From: Cetobacterium sp050033475
Lineage (GTDB): Bacteria > Fusobacteriota > Fusobacteriia > Fusobacteriales > Fusobacteriaceae
Length of the DNA: 64,000 nucleotides
NCBI RefSeq assembly: GCF_050033475.1
Contig: NZ_CP188319.1
Location: 248,001 to 312,000, forward strand
Direction of reading: 5' to 3'
A model generated the notes under the pieces. The model saw nothing but the letters and a program-made list of their open reading frames with translations, was not told where the DNA came from and did not search any database. Each line of letters starts with the position of its first letter. Position 1 is the stretch's first letter. Positions 8,637-17,223 of this stretch are shown here, one piece after another. The position numbers were made by a program, and so were the translations under genes.

Positions 8637-8951
8637 TTACTCAAATTCTATAAGAGCTTTTTGAGTTATTACTTTTATATTTGAATAATCTTCTTCTTCC
8701 TTTGAACAACATTTCTTTTCACTAGAACATGAACTTCCACAACATCCACCCTTTGTAGAACATCCACCATCTTCTAATTGATTATATTTTTTAAACTCTT
8801 CATAGGATTGTAAATATCCATTTTTTTCTAATATTATATATATCTCTTTTAGTTCTTCTTCATCTATTCCTATATTTTTCATTATTGCTGTATCACTATA
8901 GGCTTTTCCTGAAACTAAAAATTTTATAACTTTAATTGCATTTTTATCCAT
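8637..8951 (-). CDS. FeoC-like winged-helix protein with Cys cluster
   Basis: The first about 50 residues (MDKNAIKVIKFLVSGKAYSD onward, IGIDEEELKEIYIILEKNGYLQ) look like a small winged helix. They are followed by a tail with eight cysteines within about 20 residues (GGCSTKGGCCGSSC...KKCC). FeoC has the same arrangement: a winged helix and a Cys loop that binds an iron-sulfur cluster. The feoAB genes lie about 2 kb away, which supports an iron-linked role but is not proof. I chose the ATG at 8951 (AGAGAG nine bases upstream) over the in-frame ATG at 8996, which has no ribosome site. It could also be a metal-sensing regulator unrelated to Feo. Confidence 0.55.
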   Translation of the reverse strand: MDKNAIKVIKFLVSGKAYSDTAIMKNIGIDEEELKEIYIILEKNGYLQSYEEFKKYNQLEDGGCSTKGGCCGSSCSSEKKCCSKEEEDYSNIKVITQKALIEFE

Positions 8952-9014
8952 AAATATTTTCTCTCTTTCTAAGTTAAATATTAGTTCTTTATTCATTATA
9001 TCATAATTATTTTT

Positions 9015-9044
9015 TTAGTCATTTTTTTTATTTTATGGTATAAT
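9015..9044 (+). promoter_or_regulatory. extended -10 promoter for the PP-loop gene pair
   Basis: TGGTATAAT with a perfect TATAAT at 9039-9044 and a weak TTAGTC -35 about 18 bases upstream. The start codon is 35 bases downstream of the -10. Confidence 0.65.
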
Positions 9045-9078
9045 TTCACTAAAAAACTATAGTATTTTGGAGGATAAT

Positions 9079-9921
9079 GTGAGTAAAAATGATTTTTCAT
9101 CTATAGAAGAAAGAATGGAAGTTGAAGGTGTTTCTAGAGGGTTTATTGCCTCAGAATCTCTTAGAACTACCTATAGAAAAAAAATATGGAGCAAATTTAC
9201 AAAGGCAATTAAAGATTTTAATTTAATTGAAGATGGAGATAAAATTGCTGTGGGAGTTTCTGGTGGTAAAGATAGCCTTTTACTTTGCAAATTATTCCAA
9301 GAATTAAAAAGAGATCGTAGTAAAAACTTTGAAGTTGCTTTTATTTCTATGAATCCTGGATTTGGTGCCTTAGATTTAGAACAATTTAAAAAAAATCTAG
9401 AAGAATTAGATATTCCTTGTGAAATTTTTGAATCAAACGTATGGGAAATTGCCTTTGAACAAGATCCTGAAGGTCCATGTTTCCTATGTGCAAAAATGAG
9501 AAGAGGAGTTCTATATAATAAAGTCGAAGAATTAGGATACAATAAATTAGCTCTTGGTCATCACTTTGATGATATGGTTGAAACTGCTCTAATTAATATG
9601 TTTTATGCTGGAACTATCAAAACTATGATCCCAAAAGTTTCTTCTACAAGTGGAAAACTTCAATTAATAAGACCTTTAATCTATATAAAAGAAAATGATA
9701 TCATCAATTATACTTCTAAAAATGGAATTAAAGCTATGGCCTGTGGATGTCCTATTGAATCAGGAAAAGTTGACTCTAAAAGAAAAGAAATTAAATTATT
9801 ATTGGAAAATTTAGAAAAATCCAATCCTCAAATTAAACAAAGTATATTTAATTCTTTAAAAAATATAAATCTAGATTATATTCTTGGATATACTAGAGGA
9901 AATAAAAATGATGGTGAATAA
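9079..9921 (+). CDS. TtcA-like PP-loop ATPase (first of two)
   Basis: Adenylating N-type ATP pyrophosphatase of the TtcA family, whose known members thiolate cytidine 32 of tRNA using an iron-sulfur cluster. Visible motifs are the PP-loop SGGKDSLL (about 61-68), PCFLCAKMRRG with the CxxC pair, LGHHFDDMVET, and a later CGCP. These three Cys positions match cluster ligands of TtcA. The start is the GTG at 9079, five bases after GGAGG; an upstream TTG at 9067 overlaps the ribosome site and is rejected. The 280-residue length is normal. A second homologue follows after 2 bases. Whether both modify tRNA is unknown. Confidence 0.8.
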   Translation: MSKNDFSSIEERMEVEGVSRGFIASESLRTTYRKKIWSKFTKAIKDFNLIEDGDKIAVGVSGGKDSLLLCKLFQELKRDRSKNFEVAFISMNPGFGALDLEQFKKNLEELDIPCEIFESNVWEIAFEQDPEGPCFLCAKMRRGVLYNKVEELGYNKLALGHHFDDMVETALINMFYAGTIKTMIPKVSSTSGKLQLIRPLIYIKENDIINYTSKNGIKAMACGCPIESGKVDSKRKEIKLLLENLEKSNPQIKQSIFNSLKNINLDYILGYTRGNKNDGE

Positions 9922-9923
9922 AA

Positions 9924-10868
9924 ATGATAAAAATTAATTCTATTTATGATTTAAACAATTATAATTTTGAAAATTTCAAATTTATTATAAATGATAATAA
10001 TGTACAAATAAATAATTCAAAGGAAAAATGTAATATCACTATTGAATATAATACAAATAAAATTTTAAAAACTATTGAAACTATTGAAAAATTAACTGGT
10101 TTAAAAATTCAATTAAGTTCTATCTCTTCAGATGAACTTCTTTCTTTTATTGAAAATAAAGGTTTTTCTAAAACTTTATGGAATCCTATTGGAAAAGCTA
10201 TGCATCAATACAATATGATTGAAGAGGGCGATCGTGTAGCTGTTGGTGTTTCCGGTGGTAAAGATAGCTTAACTGTTTTAAATGCTCTTGTTAGAATTCA
10301 AAAAATATCTAAAGTAAATTTTGAAATTATACCAATACATATACATCCTGTAGAGGAAGGGTCTAAATATGGAGAAATTATAGAGTACTGTAAGAATTTA
10401 GGCTTAACTCTTCAAGTATTTGAAACTACTTTAAGTGAAATGTTATTTGAAAATAAAGATATTAAAAATCCTTGTTTTTTATGTGCTCGTATTAGAAGAG
10501 GACTTTTATACAGAGTTATGAAAGAACAAAATATAAATAAGCTAGCCTTAGGTCACCATAAGGATGATATCATTGAAACATTTTTATTAAATGTTTTTTA
10601 TCAAGGAAATATGAATGTTATGAAACCTAAGTATATTTCTGAAGAATATGGTGTAACTGTAATTAGACCTTTAGCTTTTGTAGAAGAAAAAGATACTATT
10701 AAATATTCTAAAAAATTAAATCTTCCAATTTTACCTAATGAATGTCCCTATGAAACCAGTGATAATTCAAGAAGATTAAAAGTAAAAAATATTATAAAAG
10801 AAATTTCACAAGAAAATCCTGAAATTAGAAGCGTTATTTTAAATAGTATAAAAGAACTTTTATACTAA
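9924..10868 (+). CDS. TtcA-like PP-loop ATPase with N-terminal extension (second of two)
   Basis: Homologue of the preceding gene, 314 residues. The PP-loop SGGKDSLT (about 109-116), PCFLCARIRRG, LGHHKDDIIET and NECPYET are all conserved, so the fold and the cluster cysteines are kept. The first about 80 residues are extra (INDNNVQINNSKE..., TGLKIQLSS) and match nothing I recognise. It starts 2 bases after its neighbour with only a weak GGTG ribosome site, suggesting translational coupling and possibly a two-protein complex. Substrate unknown; tRNA thiolation is the family default. Confidence 0.75.
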   Translation: MIKINSIYDLNNYNFENFKFIINDNNVQINNSKEKCNITIEYNTNKILKTIETIEKLTGLKIQLSSISSDELLSFIENKGFSKTLWNPIGKAMHQYNMIEEGDRVAVGVSGGKDSLTVLNALVRIQKISKVNFEIIPIHIHPVEEGSKYGEIIEYCKNLGLTLQVFETTLSEMLFENKDIKNPCFLCARIRRGLLYRVMKEQNINKLALGHHKDDIIETFLLNVFYQGNMNVMKPKYISEEYGVTVIRPLAFVEEKDTIKYSKKLNLPILPNECPYETSDNSRRLKVKNIIKEISQENPEIRSVILNSIKELLY

Positions 10869-10894
10869 ATACTTTTACTATCAAAGTTTTGCCA

Positions 10895-10923
10895 TTGACA
10901 AATATCTCCTAATATAATATAAT
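10895..10923 (+). promoter_or_regulatory. consensus sigma-70 promoter of feoA
   Basis: Perfect TTGACA (10895-10900), 17-base spacer, perfect TATAAT (10918-10923). This is the strongest promoter match in the window. I see no convincing Fur box over it, but an AT-rich iron-regulator site could be hidden. Confidence 0.9.
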
Positions 10924-10960
10924 TTCAATATAAAATGTTACTTTATTTAGGAGGTCCGTT

Positions 10961-11185
10961 ATGCTTATACCTTTAGCTTTTGTAGAGCACAATAAAAATT
11001 TTGTAATAAAAGAAATAAGAGGTAGTTCTACTGATAAAAATAGGCTTGTTGAAAAAGGATTTTGCATAGGTAATAAGGTCTGCCTTTTAAAAGATAATGA
11101 AAATAACTTTATTGTTAAAATTAATGATAGTAAATATATGATTAATTTTAGTTTAGCTAATAAAATCCTATTAGGAGATTGTTGA
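10961..11185 (+). CDS. feoA: FeoA-domain protein (first copy)
   Basis: A 74-residue SH3-like FeoA domain (IPLAFVEHNKNFVIKEIRG, LVEKGFCIGNKVCLLKD, FSLANKILLG). FeoA is a small cytoplasmic partner of the ferrous iron transporter FeoB. AGGAGG precedes the ATG. It has its own consensus promoter and is followed by a terminator-like hairpin before the second feoA, so it can be made in excess over feoB. Confidence 0.85.
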   Translation: MLIPLAFVEHNKNFVIKEIRGSSTDKNRLVEKGFCIGNKVCLLKDNENNFIVKINDSKYMINFSLANKILLGDC

Positions 11186-11213
11186 TTCACAGCCTTTGGG
11201 CTGTGAATTATTT
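11184..11213 (+). terminator. hairpin terminator between the two feoA genes
   Basis: Stem ATTCACAGCC with GGCTGTGAAT (11185-11194 and 11199-11208), then TATTTT. It starts at the feoA stop codon. The short T run suggests partial termination, with readthrough to feoA2-feoB. Confidence 0.7.
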
Positions 11214-11271
11214 TGAGAAAAATACTTTGAAATACGAAATATAAATTATTCTTAGTTTTGGAGGCTATATT

Positions 11272-11502
11272 ATGAAACTATCGGAGTTACAAAGAGGAGA
11301 AACTGCTAAAATTATAAAAATTGGCAAAATTGGAGAATTAAAAAAGAGATTGGTTGATATGGGTGTTACTGCTGGTGAAATTATCAAATTAGAAAGAAAT
11401 GCACCTCTTGGAGATCCACAAGAATTTATTATTAAATCTACTGGAATCGCCATCAGAAAAGAGGATGCTCAACATATAGAAGTAGAAAAATTTAATAAAT
11501 AG
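11272..11502 (+). CDS. feoA: FeoA-domain protein (second copy)
   Basis: A 76-residue FeoA (LSELQRGETAKIIKIGK, LKKRLVDMGVTAGEIIKLERNAPLGDP, IRKEDAQHIEVE). It matches the classical FeoA better than the first copy: the DMG-TAG-I and ALRxxEA-like parts are present. Ribosome site TTTTGGAGG. It lies 21 bases before feoB and is the likely true FeoB partner. No clear promoter is seen in the 86-base gap before it. Confidence 0.92.
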   Translation: MKLSELQRGETAKIIKIGKIGELKKRLVDMGVTAGEIIKLERNAPLGDPQEFIIKSTGIAIRKEDAQHIEVEKFNK

Positions 11503-11523
11503 TCAGTTTGGGAGGAGAATTTT

Positions 11524-13743
11524 ATGATAAAAATAGCATTCGCTGGAAATCCAAACGTTGGAAAATCAGCCCTAATAAATGCTATAGCTGGTTCAAACTT
11601 AAAAGTTGGAAACTGGCCTGGTGTTACAGTAGAAAAAAAAGAAGCAGAATTTACATTCAACGGTGAACAAATTAAATTTGTAGACCTACCTGGTGTTTAT
11701 AGCTTAAGTCCTTATACTTTAGAGGAAACTATAACTAGAGATTTTATTCTTGAAGAAAATCCAGATGTTGTTATAAATGTTGTAGATTCTACAAATTTAG
11801 AAAGAAATTTATATTTAACGATGCTTTTAAAAGAACTAGGAAAGCCTATGGTTATGGCTTTAAATTTTTATGATGAGTTTGAAAAATTAAACTATAAATT
11901 AGATCTAAAAAATTTCAGTTCTCTTATCGAAATGGATGTGATTCTAACATCTGCAACTAAAGGTACTGGATTAAAAGAACTTTTAGAAAAAGCTATTGCT
12001 AAAAGCAAAGATAAAGTTAAATCTGTTACATATAACTTAAATTTTGACTCATATTTACAACAAGAAATGACTTCTTTGAAATGTAAAGTTGAACTTGATC
12101 CGACTTTACAAGAAGTTATAAAAAAATATACTATTGATTTTACAACTATAAAATTTTTAGAAAATGACTCTCATTTTTTAGAAAGAGTTAAAGAGGTTTA
12201 CAATACTACTAGACCTAATTATTTTTATGAATCTTCATTACTTTTAGAAGAAAGATATGATGAGGATGTAGAAACTATATTTGCTGAATCAAGATATGGT
12301 ATTGTTAAAGGCATCTTAGCAAAAACTTTTACAACTTCTATGAAATCGAGATTAGATGTTACGGATAAAATCGATAAAATTGTATTAAATAAAATTTTAG
12401 GTTTACCTATTTTCTTTATAATAATTGCAGGACTTATGGGAATTGTTTTCAATGGAAGTGCTCCTTTTATTGATTGGTTAGACGGTTTTGTAAATGATTA
12501 TATTGCTAAATATGTGGAAATGGCTATTGGTACTGGTGTTCCAGATTGGTTACACTCATTAATAATTGATGGTATTCTTGGTGGTGTCGGTGGTGTTGTG
12601 GTATTTATTCCATTGATGATATTCCTATATTTCTTCTTAGCTATACTTGAAGAAAGTGGATATATGTCTAGAGTTGCTTTCATTATGGATAAAATCATGA
12701 GAAAGCTTGGACTTAATGGTAGAGCATTTGTTCCAATGGTATTAGGATTTGGATGTACTGTTCCTGCTATTTATGCAACTAGAACCCTTGAGGATGAACC
12801 ATCTAGAAAATTAACTGCTGCCATGGCTCCATTTATGTCTTGTGGTGCTAGATTACCTGTTTACGGTTTATTTACTTCTGCTTTCTTTGGAGCTAAAGCT
12901 GGTCTTGTTGTAATGTCCCTATATGTTGTTGGAATTTTAGTGGCAATATTGGTTGGATTAGTTCTTAAAAACTTTGATCAATTTAAATCAGAAGATAGAG
13001 CTTTATTAATCGAATTACCACCATATAGATTCCCTAGCTTTAAAGTTATTTGGAGATCAACAATTACAAGAACTGGAGAATATCTAAAAAAAGCTACAAC
13101 TGTTATTATGGGAATTTTAATAATTTTATGGGCTTTAACATATTTCCCTGGAAAAGGAGATGTTCATAAATCTTATATGGCTAAATTTGGACATACTTTT
13201 GCTCCTTTAATGAAGCCAACTGGATTTGGAGATAAATGGCAAGCTGTTGCTGCTATTCCACCAAGTTTTGCTGCTAAAGAAGTAGTAGTTGGATTTATGT
13301 CTCAAGTTTTATCAACAGATGATAATAATAATGAAGCAATTGAAGAAGAAAATACTGAACCAGTTGAAAATACAACTTTTGCTGAAGATACTTTAGATCA
13401 AATTAAGGGATTTGGAGAAGCTGTTAAGGATTCTGCTCTTGGTATTGTAAGCTTTGATATTGCTGGATTATTCCAAGCTCCTGATGCAGACCAAATTGCT
13501 GAAGATGAAGGTTTAGGAATTGTTCAAGCTACTAAAATGCTTTGGGCTAATGATCCTTTAGCACCGTTAAAGGCATACTCGTTCATGGTATTCATTTTAC
13601 TAGTTGTGCCATGTGTTGTAACCTTAGCAGCTATTAAACATGAATTTGGATGGAAGTTTACAAGCTTTGTAGTATCTTTAATGTTAATTATTCCTTATGT
13701 TGCTTCTACTTTAATATTCCAAATTGGAAGACTGTTCTTCTAA
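11524..13743 (+). CDS. feoB: ferrous iron transporter FeoB
   Basis: GTP-driven Fe(II) importer of the inner membrane, 739 residues. The N-terminal G domain shows GNPNVGKS (8-15), DLPG and NFYD (NxxD), followed by the helical GDI-like region. The membrane half carries two Gate/Nucleoside-recognition repeats with the conserved GFGCTVPAIYATRT and PPSFAAKEVV segments. An acidic insert (NNNEAIEEENTEPVENTT, about residues 602-619) lies between late membrane segments. It is preceded by feoA and followed after 12 bases by a small Cys-rich membrane protein, a standard Feo arrangement. Confidence 0.96.
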   Translation: MIKIAFAGNPNVGKSALINAIAGSNLKVGNWPGVTVEKKEAEFTFNGEQIKFVDLPGVYSLSPYTLEETITRDFILEENPDVVINVVDSTNLERNLYLTMLLKELGKPMVMALNFYDEFEKLNYKLDLKNFSSLIEMDVILTSATKGTGLKELLEKAIAKSKDKVKSVTYNLNFDSYLQQEMTSLKCKVELDPTLQEVIKKYTIDFTTIKFLENDSHFLERVKEVYNTTRPNYFYESSLLLEERYDEDVETIFAESRYGIVKGILAKTFTTSMKSRLDVTDKIDKIVLNKILGLPIFFIIIAGLMGIVFNGSAPFIDWLDGFVNDYIAKYVEMAIGTGVPDWLHSLIIDGILGGVGGVVVFIPLMIFLYFFLAILEESGYMSRVAFIMDKIMRKLGLNGRAFVPMVLGFGCTVPAIYATRTLEDEPSRKLTAAMAPFMSCGARLPVYGLFTSAFFGAKAGLVVMSLYVVGILVAILVGLVLKNFDQFKSEDRALLIELPPYRFPSFKVIWRSTITRTGEYLKKATTVIMGILIILWALTYFPGKGDVHKSYMAKFGHTFAPLMKPTGFGDKWQAVAAIPPSFAAKEVVVGFMSQVLSTDDNNNEAIEEENTEPVENTTFAEDTLDQIKGFGEAVKDSALGIVSFDIAGLFQAPDADQIAEDEGLGIVQATKMLWANDPLAPLKAYSFMVFILLVVPCVVTLAAIKHEFGWKFTSFVVSLMLIIPYVASTLIFQIGRLFF

Positions 13744-13755
13744 AAAGGAGGTTTT

Positions 13756-13905
13756 ATGAAAACCATTATACTTTTAATAATAGTAATAATTATAGCTTAC
13801 TTTGGATTGAAAAGCGTTTTTAAAATGTTCACTGGTAAAGGTGGATGTAGTTGCGGTAGTGATAAAAAAGGTTCTTGCCAATTCAAAGATAAGTGTCATA
13901 AATAA
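13756..13905 (+). CDS. FeoB-associated Cys-rich membrane protein
   Basis: A 49-residue protein: one membrane segment (ILLIIVIIIAYFGLKSVF) followed by a short tail with CSCGSDKKGSCQ and KDKCHK. AAGGAGG lies five bases before the ATG. Tiny proteins of this type directly after feoB are known as FeoB-associated Cys-rich membrane proteins and probably assist iron handling at the inner face of the transporter. A strong terminator follows. Confidence 0.88.
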   Translation: MKTIILLIIVIIIAYFGLKSVFKMFTGKGGCSCGSDKKGSCQFKDKCHK

Positions 13906-13908
13906 AAA

Positions 13909-13941
13909 AGAACTCTAGGAAAACCTAGAGTTCTTTTTTTT
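13909..13941. terminator. bidirectional terminator after feo operon
   Basis: Ten-base perfect stem GAACTCTAGG with CCTAGAGTTC (13910-13919, 13924-13933), AAAA loop, then eight T; A-rich on the other side. It serves the feo operon and the converging PP-loop gene. Confidence 0.92.
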
Positions 13942-13946
13942 ACTTT

Positions 13947-14939
13947 TTACATTGCAACTAAATATTTTTTCATATTTTCTTCTATTTTTTCTAAATCAAT
14001 TGGCCCTAATTCTCTCGCTTCTCCATTAACAAGAATTTCTATTGTTTCTTTTCCTTTAACCTTAGAATATCTTGAGAATAACTCCATTCCAAATAAAATT
14101 TCTTCTTCACTTAAAGCACCGTATCCTAATATATGAGGACCTGGTACATCTTTACTTCTTATATAAACCGTTCCATTATCTCTATATGAATCTATTCTAT
14201 CATTATCTGCTTTTTCTCTTCCTACAAATAAATACTTTCCTGACTCAAATCTATAAAATCTACCTACTTTTAATAGATGGAACAGGAATGAATTCTCATC
14301 TTCTAAAAATCCATCTTCTTCTAAAACTCTTAGTCTTTTTGAATATGCTGGATCTGTTAGTAAACATCCTCCACCTGGAGTTGGATAATCAACTATTCCA
14401 TATTTTTCAACCAATTCCATTTGAGCTTTTCTACTTCTTCCTTGAATATCTAATAATTGATCTCTGTCTATCCATCCTTCTCTTTCTGGTAAGCTAGGAG
14501 CTAAATGTTTTGCACAAAGTGGTCTTACTATTAAATCTTCTAATCCTGCATTTAATCCTTTTACTTTTTCTAAGGCTTGATAATTTTGAGACATTGGTCT
14601 TTGTCCTAAAACTTCTCCAGAAATTATAAAAGATGCACCATATTGTTCTAAAAGTTCTCCTGCAATTTTAAACATTAATCCATGACAATCAATACAAGGA
14701 TTCATATTTTTTCCTCTACCATATGTAGGATTTTTCATCATTTCTGTATGAGCTTTACTGAAATCTACATATTCCAATTGAACTCCCAGTTGCTCAGCCA
14801 TTTTTTCAGCTTTTTCATTTTTACCACCAAAGAAATGAGATACAAAATTTAATGCAATTACCTCTATTCCTTGTTCTTTTACTACCTTTATTGCTAAAGC
14901 ACTATCTAGTCCTCCAGAAAAAAGTGCCAATGCTTTCAT
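13947..14939 (-). CDS. MnmA/ThiI-like PP-loop sulfurtransferase-type protein
   Basis: A 330-residue ATP-pyrophosphatase-fold protein with a PP-loop-like FSGGLDSALA at residues 7-16. It also has PCIDCHGLMFK and PGGGCLLTDP, each with a Cys at the positions used for catalysis in tRNA thiouridylases, and the segment ISGEVLGQRPMSQ. Proteins of this kind are often labelled tRNA 4-thiouridine or 2-thiouridine synthases. The C-terminal half (GRFYRFESGKYLFVGREKADN, GPHILGYG) is characteristic of a family restricted mostly to anaerobes. The tRNA role is inference; the exact position modified is unknown. It is followed at its upstream end by sepF (12 bases). Confidence 0.65.
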   Translation of the reverse strand: MKALALFSGGLDSALAIKVVKEQGIEVIALNFVSHFFGGKNEKAEKMAEQLGVQLEYVDFSKAHTEMMKNPTYGRGKNMNPCIDCHGLMFKIAGELLEQYGASFIISGEVLGQRPMSQNYQALEKVKGLNAGLEDLIVRPLCAKHLAPSLPEREGWIDRDQLLDIQGRSRKAQMELVEKYGIVDYPTPGGGCLLTDPAYSKRLRVLEEDGFLEDENSFLFHLLKVGRFYRFESGKYLFVGREKADNDRIDSYRDNGTVYIRSKDVPGPHILGYGALSEEEILFGMELFSRYSKVKGKETIEILVNGEARELGPIDLEKIEENMKKYLVAM

Positions 14940-14951
14940 AAAAACCTCCGT

Positions 14952-15431
14952 TTATTCTTTTCCTATATTTAAAAAGGATCTCTGTTTTAATTCGTTTCTT
15001 CCTTCATAGTGGAATTTCATTGCTTTTGGTATAGATGTATATACTTTCTTGCTAATTTCAACAAATTTTGCTTCTTTTATACTCATTGCTCCACTTAAGA
15101 AATCCATCATTCTTTGAGCTTCCTTATTATCTAAATACTCTAAATTTAAAGTAACCATTTTATCATTTTTTATATAATTTGCTATTTTTTTGCAATCTGA
15201 AAAACTTCTTGGATCAACAAATACTGTTTGATATTGTCCTTTACTTTCCTCTTGGGAATTATTCGGTTGTTCTATTCTAGGAGAGGGACTTTCTTGTATT
15301 TTTTCCTCTTCAATTTCAATGTCTTGAATACTACTTAAATTCATTGAATCTTCTTCTTCTGTATCTATTCCTATCATTTCTTTAAAACTTTTTAGTTTAC
15401 TTTTTAATCCTTCGCCTTTTCCACCCATCAT
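14952..15431 (-). CDS. sepF: cell division protein SepF
   Basis: FtsZ-ring protein that tethers FtsZ to the membrane and bends it. The 159 residues show an N-terminal amphipathic stretch (KSKLKSFKEMIG), a Pro/Ser/Glu-rich linker, and the DUF552 core from about 68 (VFVDPRSFSDCKKIANYI, MVTLNLEYLDNKEAQRMMDFLSG). It lies 11 bases after yggS. The yggS-sepF order is also common in Gram-positive bacteria, which supports the call. Confidence 0.88.
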   Translation of the reverse strand: MMGGKGEGLKSKLKSFKEMIGIDTEEEDSMNLSSIQDIEIEEEKIQESPSPRIEQPNNSQEESKGQYQTVFVDPRSFSDCKKIANYIKNDKMVTLNLEYLDNKEAQRMMDFLSGAMSIKEAKFVEISKKVYTSIPKAMKFHYEGRNELKQRSFLNIGKE

Positions 15432-15442
15432 TGGAATCCCCC

Positions 15443-16114
15443 CTATTTATAAATATTACTTCCTACTCTTATTAAGGTTGCGCCTTCTTCTAAAGCTATT
15501 TTATAATCTTGACTCATTCCCATGGAAAGTTCTGTCAATTGATTATTAAAATATAATTCATTCCATGAGTCTTTTAATTCTCTTAATTTTGAAAAATATC
15601 TTCTAATTATATTTTCTTCCTCATCAAAAGGAGCCATTGTCATTAATCCACATATTTTTATGTTTTCTAATTTTAATAACTCTGGTATATCCTTTATTAA
15701 GTCTTCTAACAGATATCCTTCTTTGCTTTCTTCCCCAGAAATATTTATTTCTAGTAACACTTCTATTTTTCTATTAAGATCTTTGGATCTTTTATCTATT
15801 TCCTTTGCTAGAGATAATTTATTAATCGAATGTATCATATCTATATAACTAGCTATATATTTAACTTTATTTTTTTGTAAATTCCCTATAAAATGCCATT
15901 TTATATTATAATTATTCTCTGGGAAATCTTTTCTTTTACTTTCGATAACTTGTACTTTATTTTCACCTAAAGTATTTACCCCTGTTTTTAAGACTTCCTT
16001 TATTATATCAGAATTTACATATTTTGTAACTGCAACTAATGTAACTTTTTCTGGATAAGGGGAATATTTTTTTATATCTTCCTGAATTTCCTGTATATTT
16101 TTTTGAATATTCAC
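15443..16114 (-). CDS. yggS: YggS family pyridoxal-5'-phosphate homeostasis protein
   Basis: PLP-binding single-domain TIM-barrel protein of 223 residues. The PLP lysine is in LVAVTKYV near residue 31. Other conserved parts are GENKVQ, WHFIGNLQKNK, ISGEESKEGY, GLMTMAPF and ELSMGMSQDYKIALEEGATLIRVG. It buffers PLP rather than catalysing a known reaction. The start is a GTG seven bases after GGAGG. It lies between hemW and sepF. Confidence 0.93.
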   Translation of the reverse strand: MNIQKNIQEIQEDIKKYSPYPEKVTLVAVTKYVNSDIIKEVLKTGVNTLGENKVQVIESKRKDFPENNYNIKWHFIGNLQKNKVKYIASYIDMIHSINKLSLAKEIDKRSKDLNRKIEVLLEINISGEESKEGYLLEDLIKDIPELLKLENIKICGLMTMAPFDEEENIIRRYFSKLRELKDSWNELYFNNQLTELSMGMSQDYKIALEEGATLIRVGSNIYK

Positions 16115-16129
16115 TTTTTTACCTCCATC

Positions 16130-17206
16130 CTATACAAATTCATCAAAAACATCATTGGCTAAAAATATACCTTGCTTTGTTAAAATATATCTTTCTGCTT
16201 TTTTTTCTAATAAACCTATTTTTTCTAGTTTCTTACAAATCTCTATAAATTTTTTCTCTGGAAGAACTCCCTCTTCTAAAAGCCTTAATCCCAATATATA
16301 TTTATATATATTTTTGGCTTCTTCATCTATAATTTCACTTTCTAGTATTGGCTTCTCTCCATTATCTATATTATCATAATAATCCTTAAATTTCACCTGA
16401 TTTTTATATCTTATTCCATCACAATATCCTGAAGCACCTAAACCTATCCCTAGATATTCCTCATTTCTCCAATAACTGGAATTGTGAATTGCTTCTCTAC
16501 CAGGTAAAGAAAAATTAGAAATTTCATAATGAATATATCCCTCTTTTTTAGCGGCCTCTATTATCTCATTATACATATCAGCTTCTAAATCATTATCTGT
16601 TTCTTTCATCTCTCCTCTCTTTAATTTTTCAAAGAAATTAGTTCCCTCTTCCCAAATTAATGAATATATCGAAAAATGTTCTGGTTTTAATTTAAATAAC
16701 TCTTTTAAGTCACTTCTAACCTCAGATAATTTTTGATTAGGTAATGAGAACATTAAGTCTAAGCTTATATTTTTAAATCCTGCTCTTCTTGCTTCTTCAT
16801 AAGCTTTTTTTCCCTCTTCCTCATTATGCATTCTTCCTAATACCTTTAATTTTTCTCTATCAAAACTTTGAATTCCTATGCTAACTCTATTAATTCCAGC
16901 CTTTTTATAACCTTTAAACTTCTCATAATCTACTGTTTTTGGATTCACCTCGATTGTTACTTCTGCTTCATCTTTTATAATTAATAAGTCTAAAATTTCT
17001 TTTATATCTTTAGGCTCTAAAAGTGAAGGTGTCCCTCCTCCAAAATAAACACTATTATATTCATATTGAGGATATAGTTTTATTTCTTTTTTTAGATATT
17101 CAACATATTTTTTTCTATCAATATCCTTTGATTTAAAAGATAAAAAATCACAATAATTACATTTATTTAAACAAAACGGTATATGTATATATATTCCTTT
17201 TACCAT
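16130..17206 (-). CDS. hemW: radical SAM protein HemW
   Basis: A 358-residue radical SAM protein with the cluster motif CLNKCNYCDF near residue 12, then SVYFGGGTPSLL, VNPKTV, GIQSFDREKLKVLGR and SLIWEEGTNF. Often annotated oxygen-independent coproporphyrinogen oxidase. HemW proteins are a separate branch that carries haem, so a haem-chaperone function is likely. The C-terminal wing ends at FDEFV. GGAGG lies seven bases before the ATG. A terminator hairpin separates it from the upstream phosphoglucomutase gene. Confidence 0.88.
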   Translation of the reverse strand: MVKGIYIHIPFCLNKCNYCDFLSFKSKDIDRKKYVEYLKKEIKLYPQYEYNSVYFGGGTPSLLEPKDIKEILDLLIIKDEAEVTIEVNPKTVDYEKFKGYKKAGINRVSIGIQSFDREKLKVLGRMHNEEEGKKAYEEARRAGFKNISLDLMFSLPNQKLSEVRSDLKELFKLKPEHFSIYSLIWEEGTNFFEKLKRGEMKETDNDLEADMYNEIIEAAKKEGYIHYEISNFSLPGREAIHNSSYWRNEEYLGIGLGASGYCDGIRYKNQVKFKDYYDNIDNGEKPILESEIIDEEAKNIYKYILGLRLLEEGVLPEKKFIEICKKLEKIGLLEKKAERYILTKQGIFLANDVFDEFV

Positions 17207-17223
17207 AACTATTCCTCCATATA

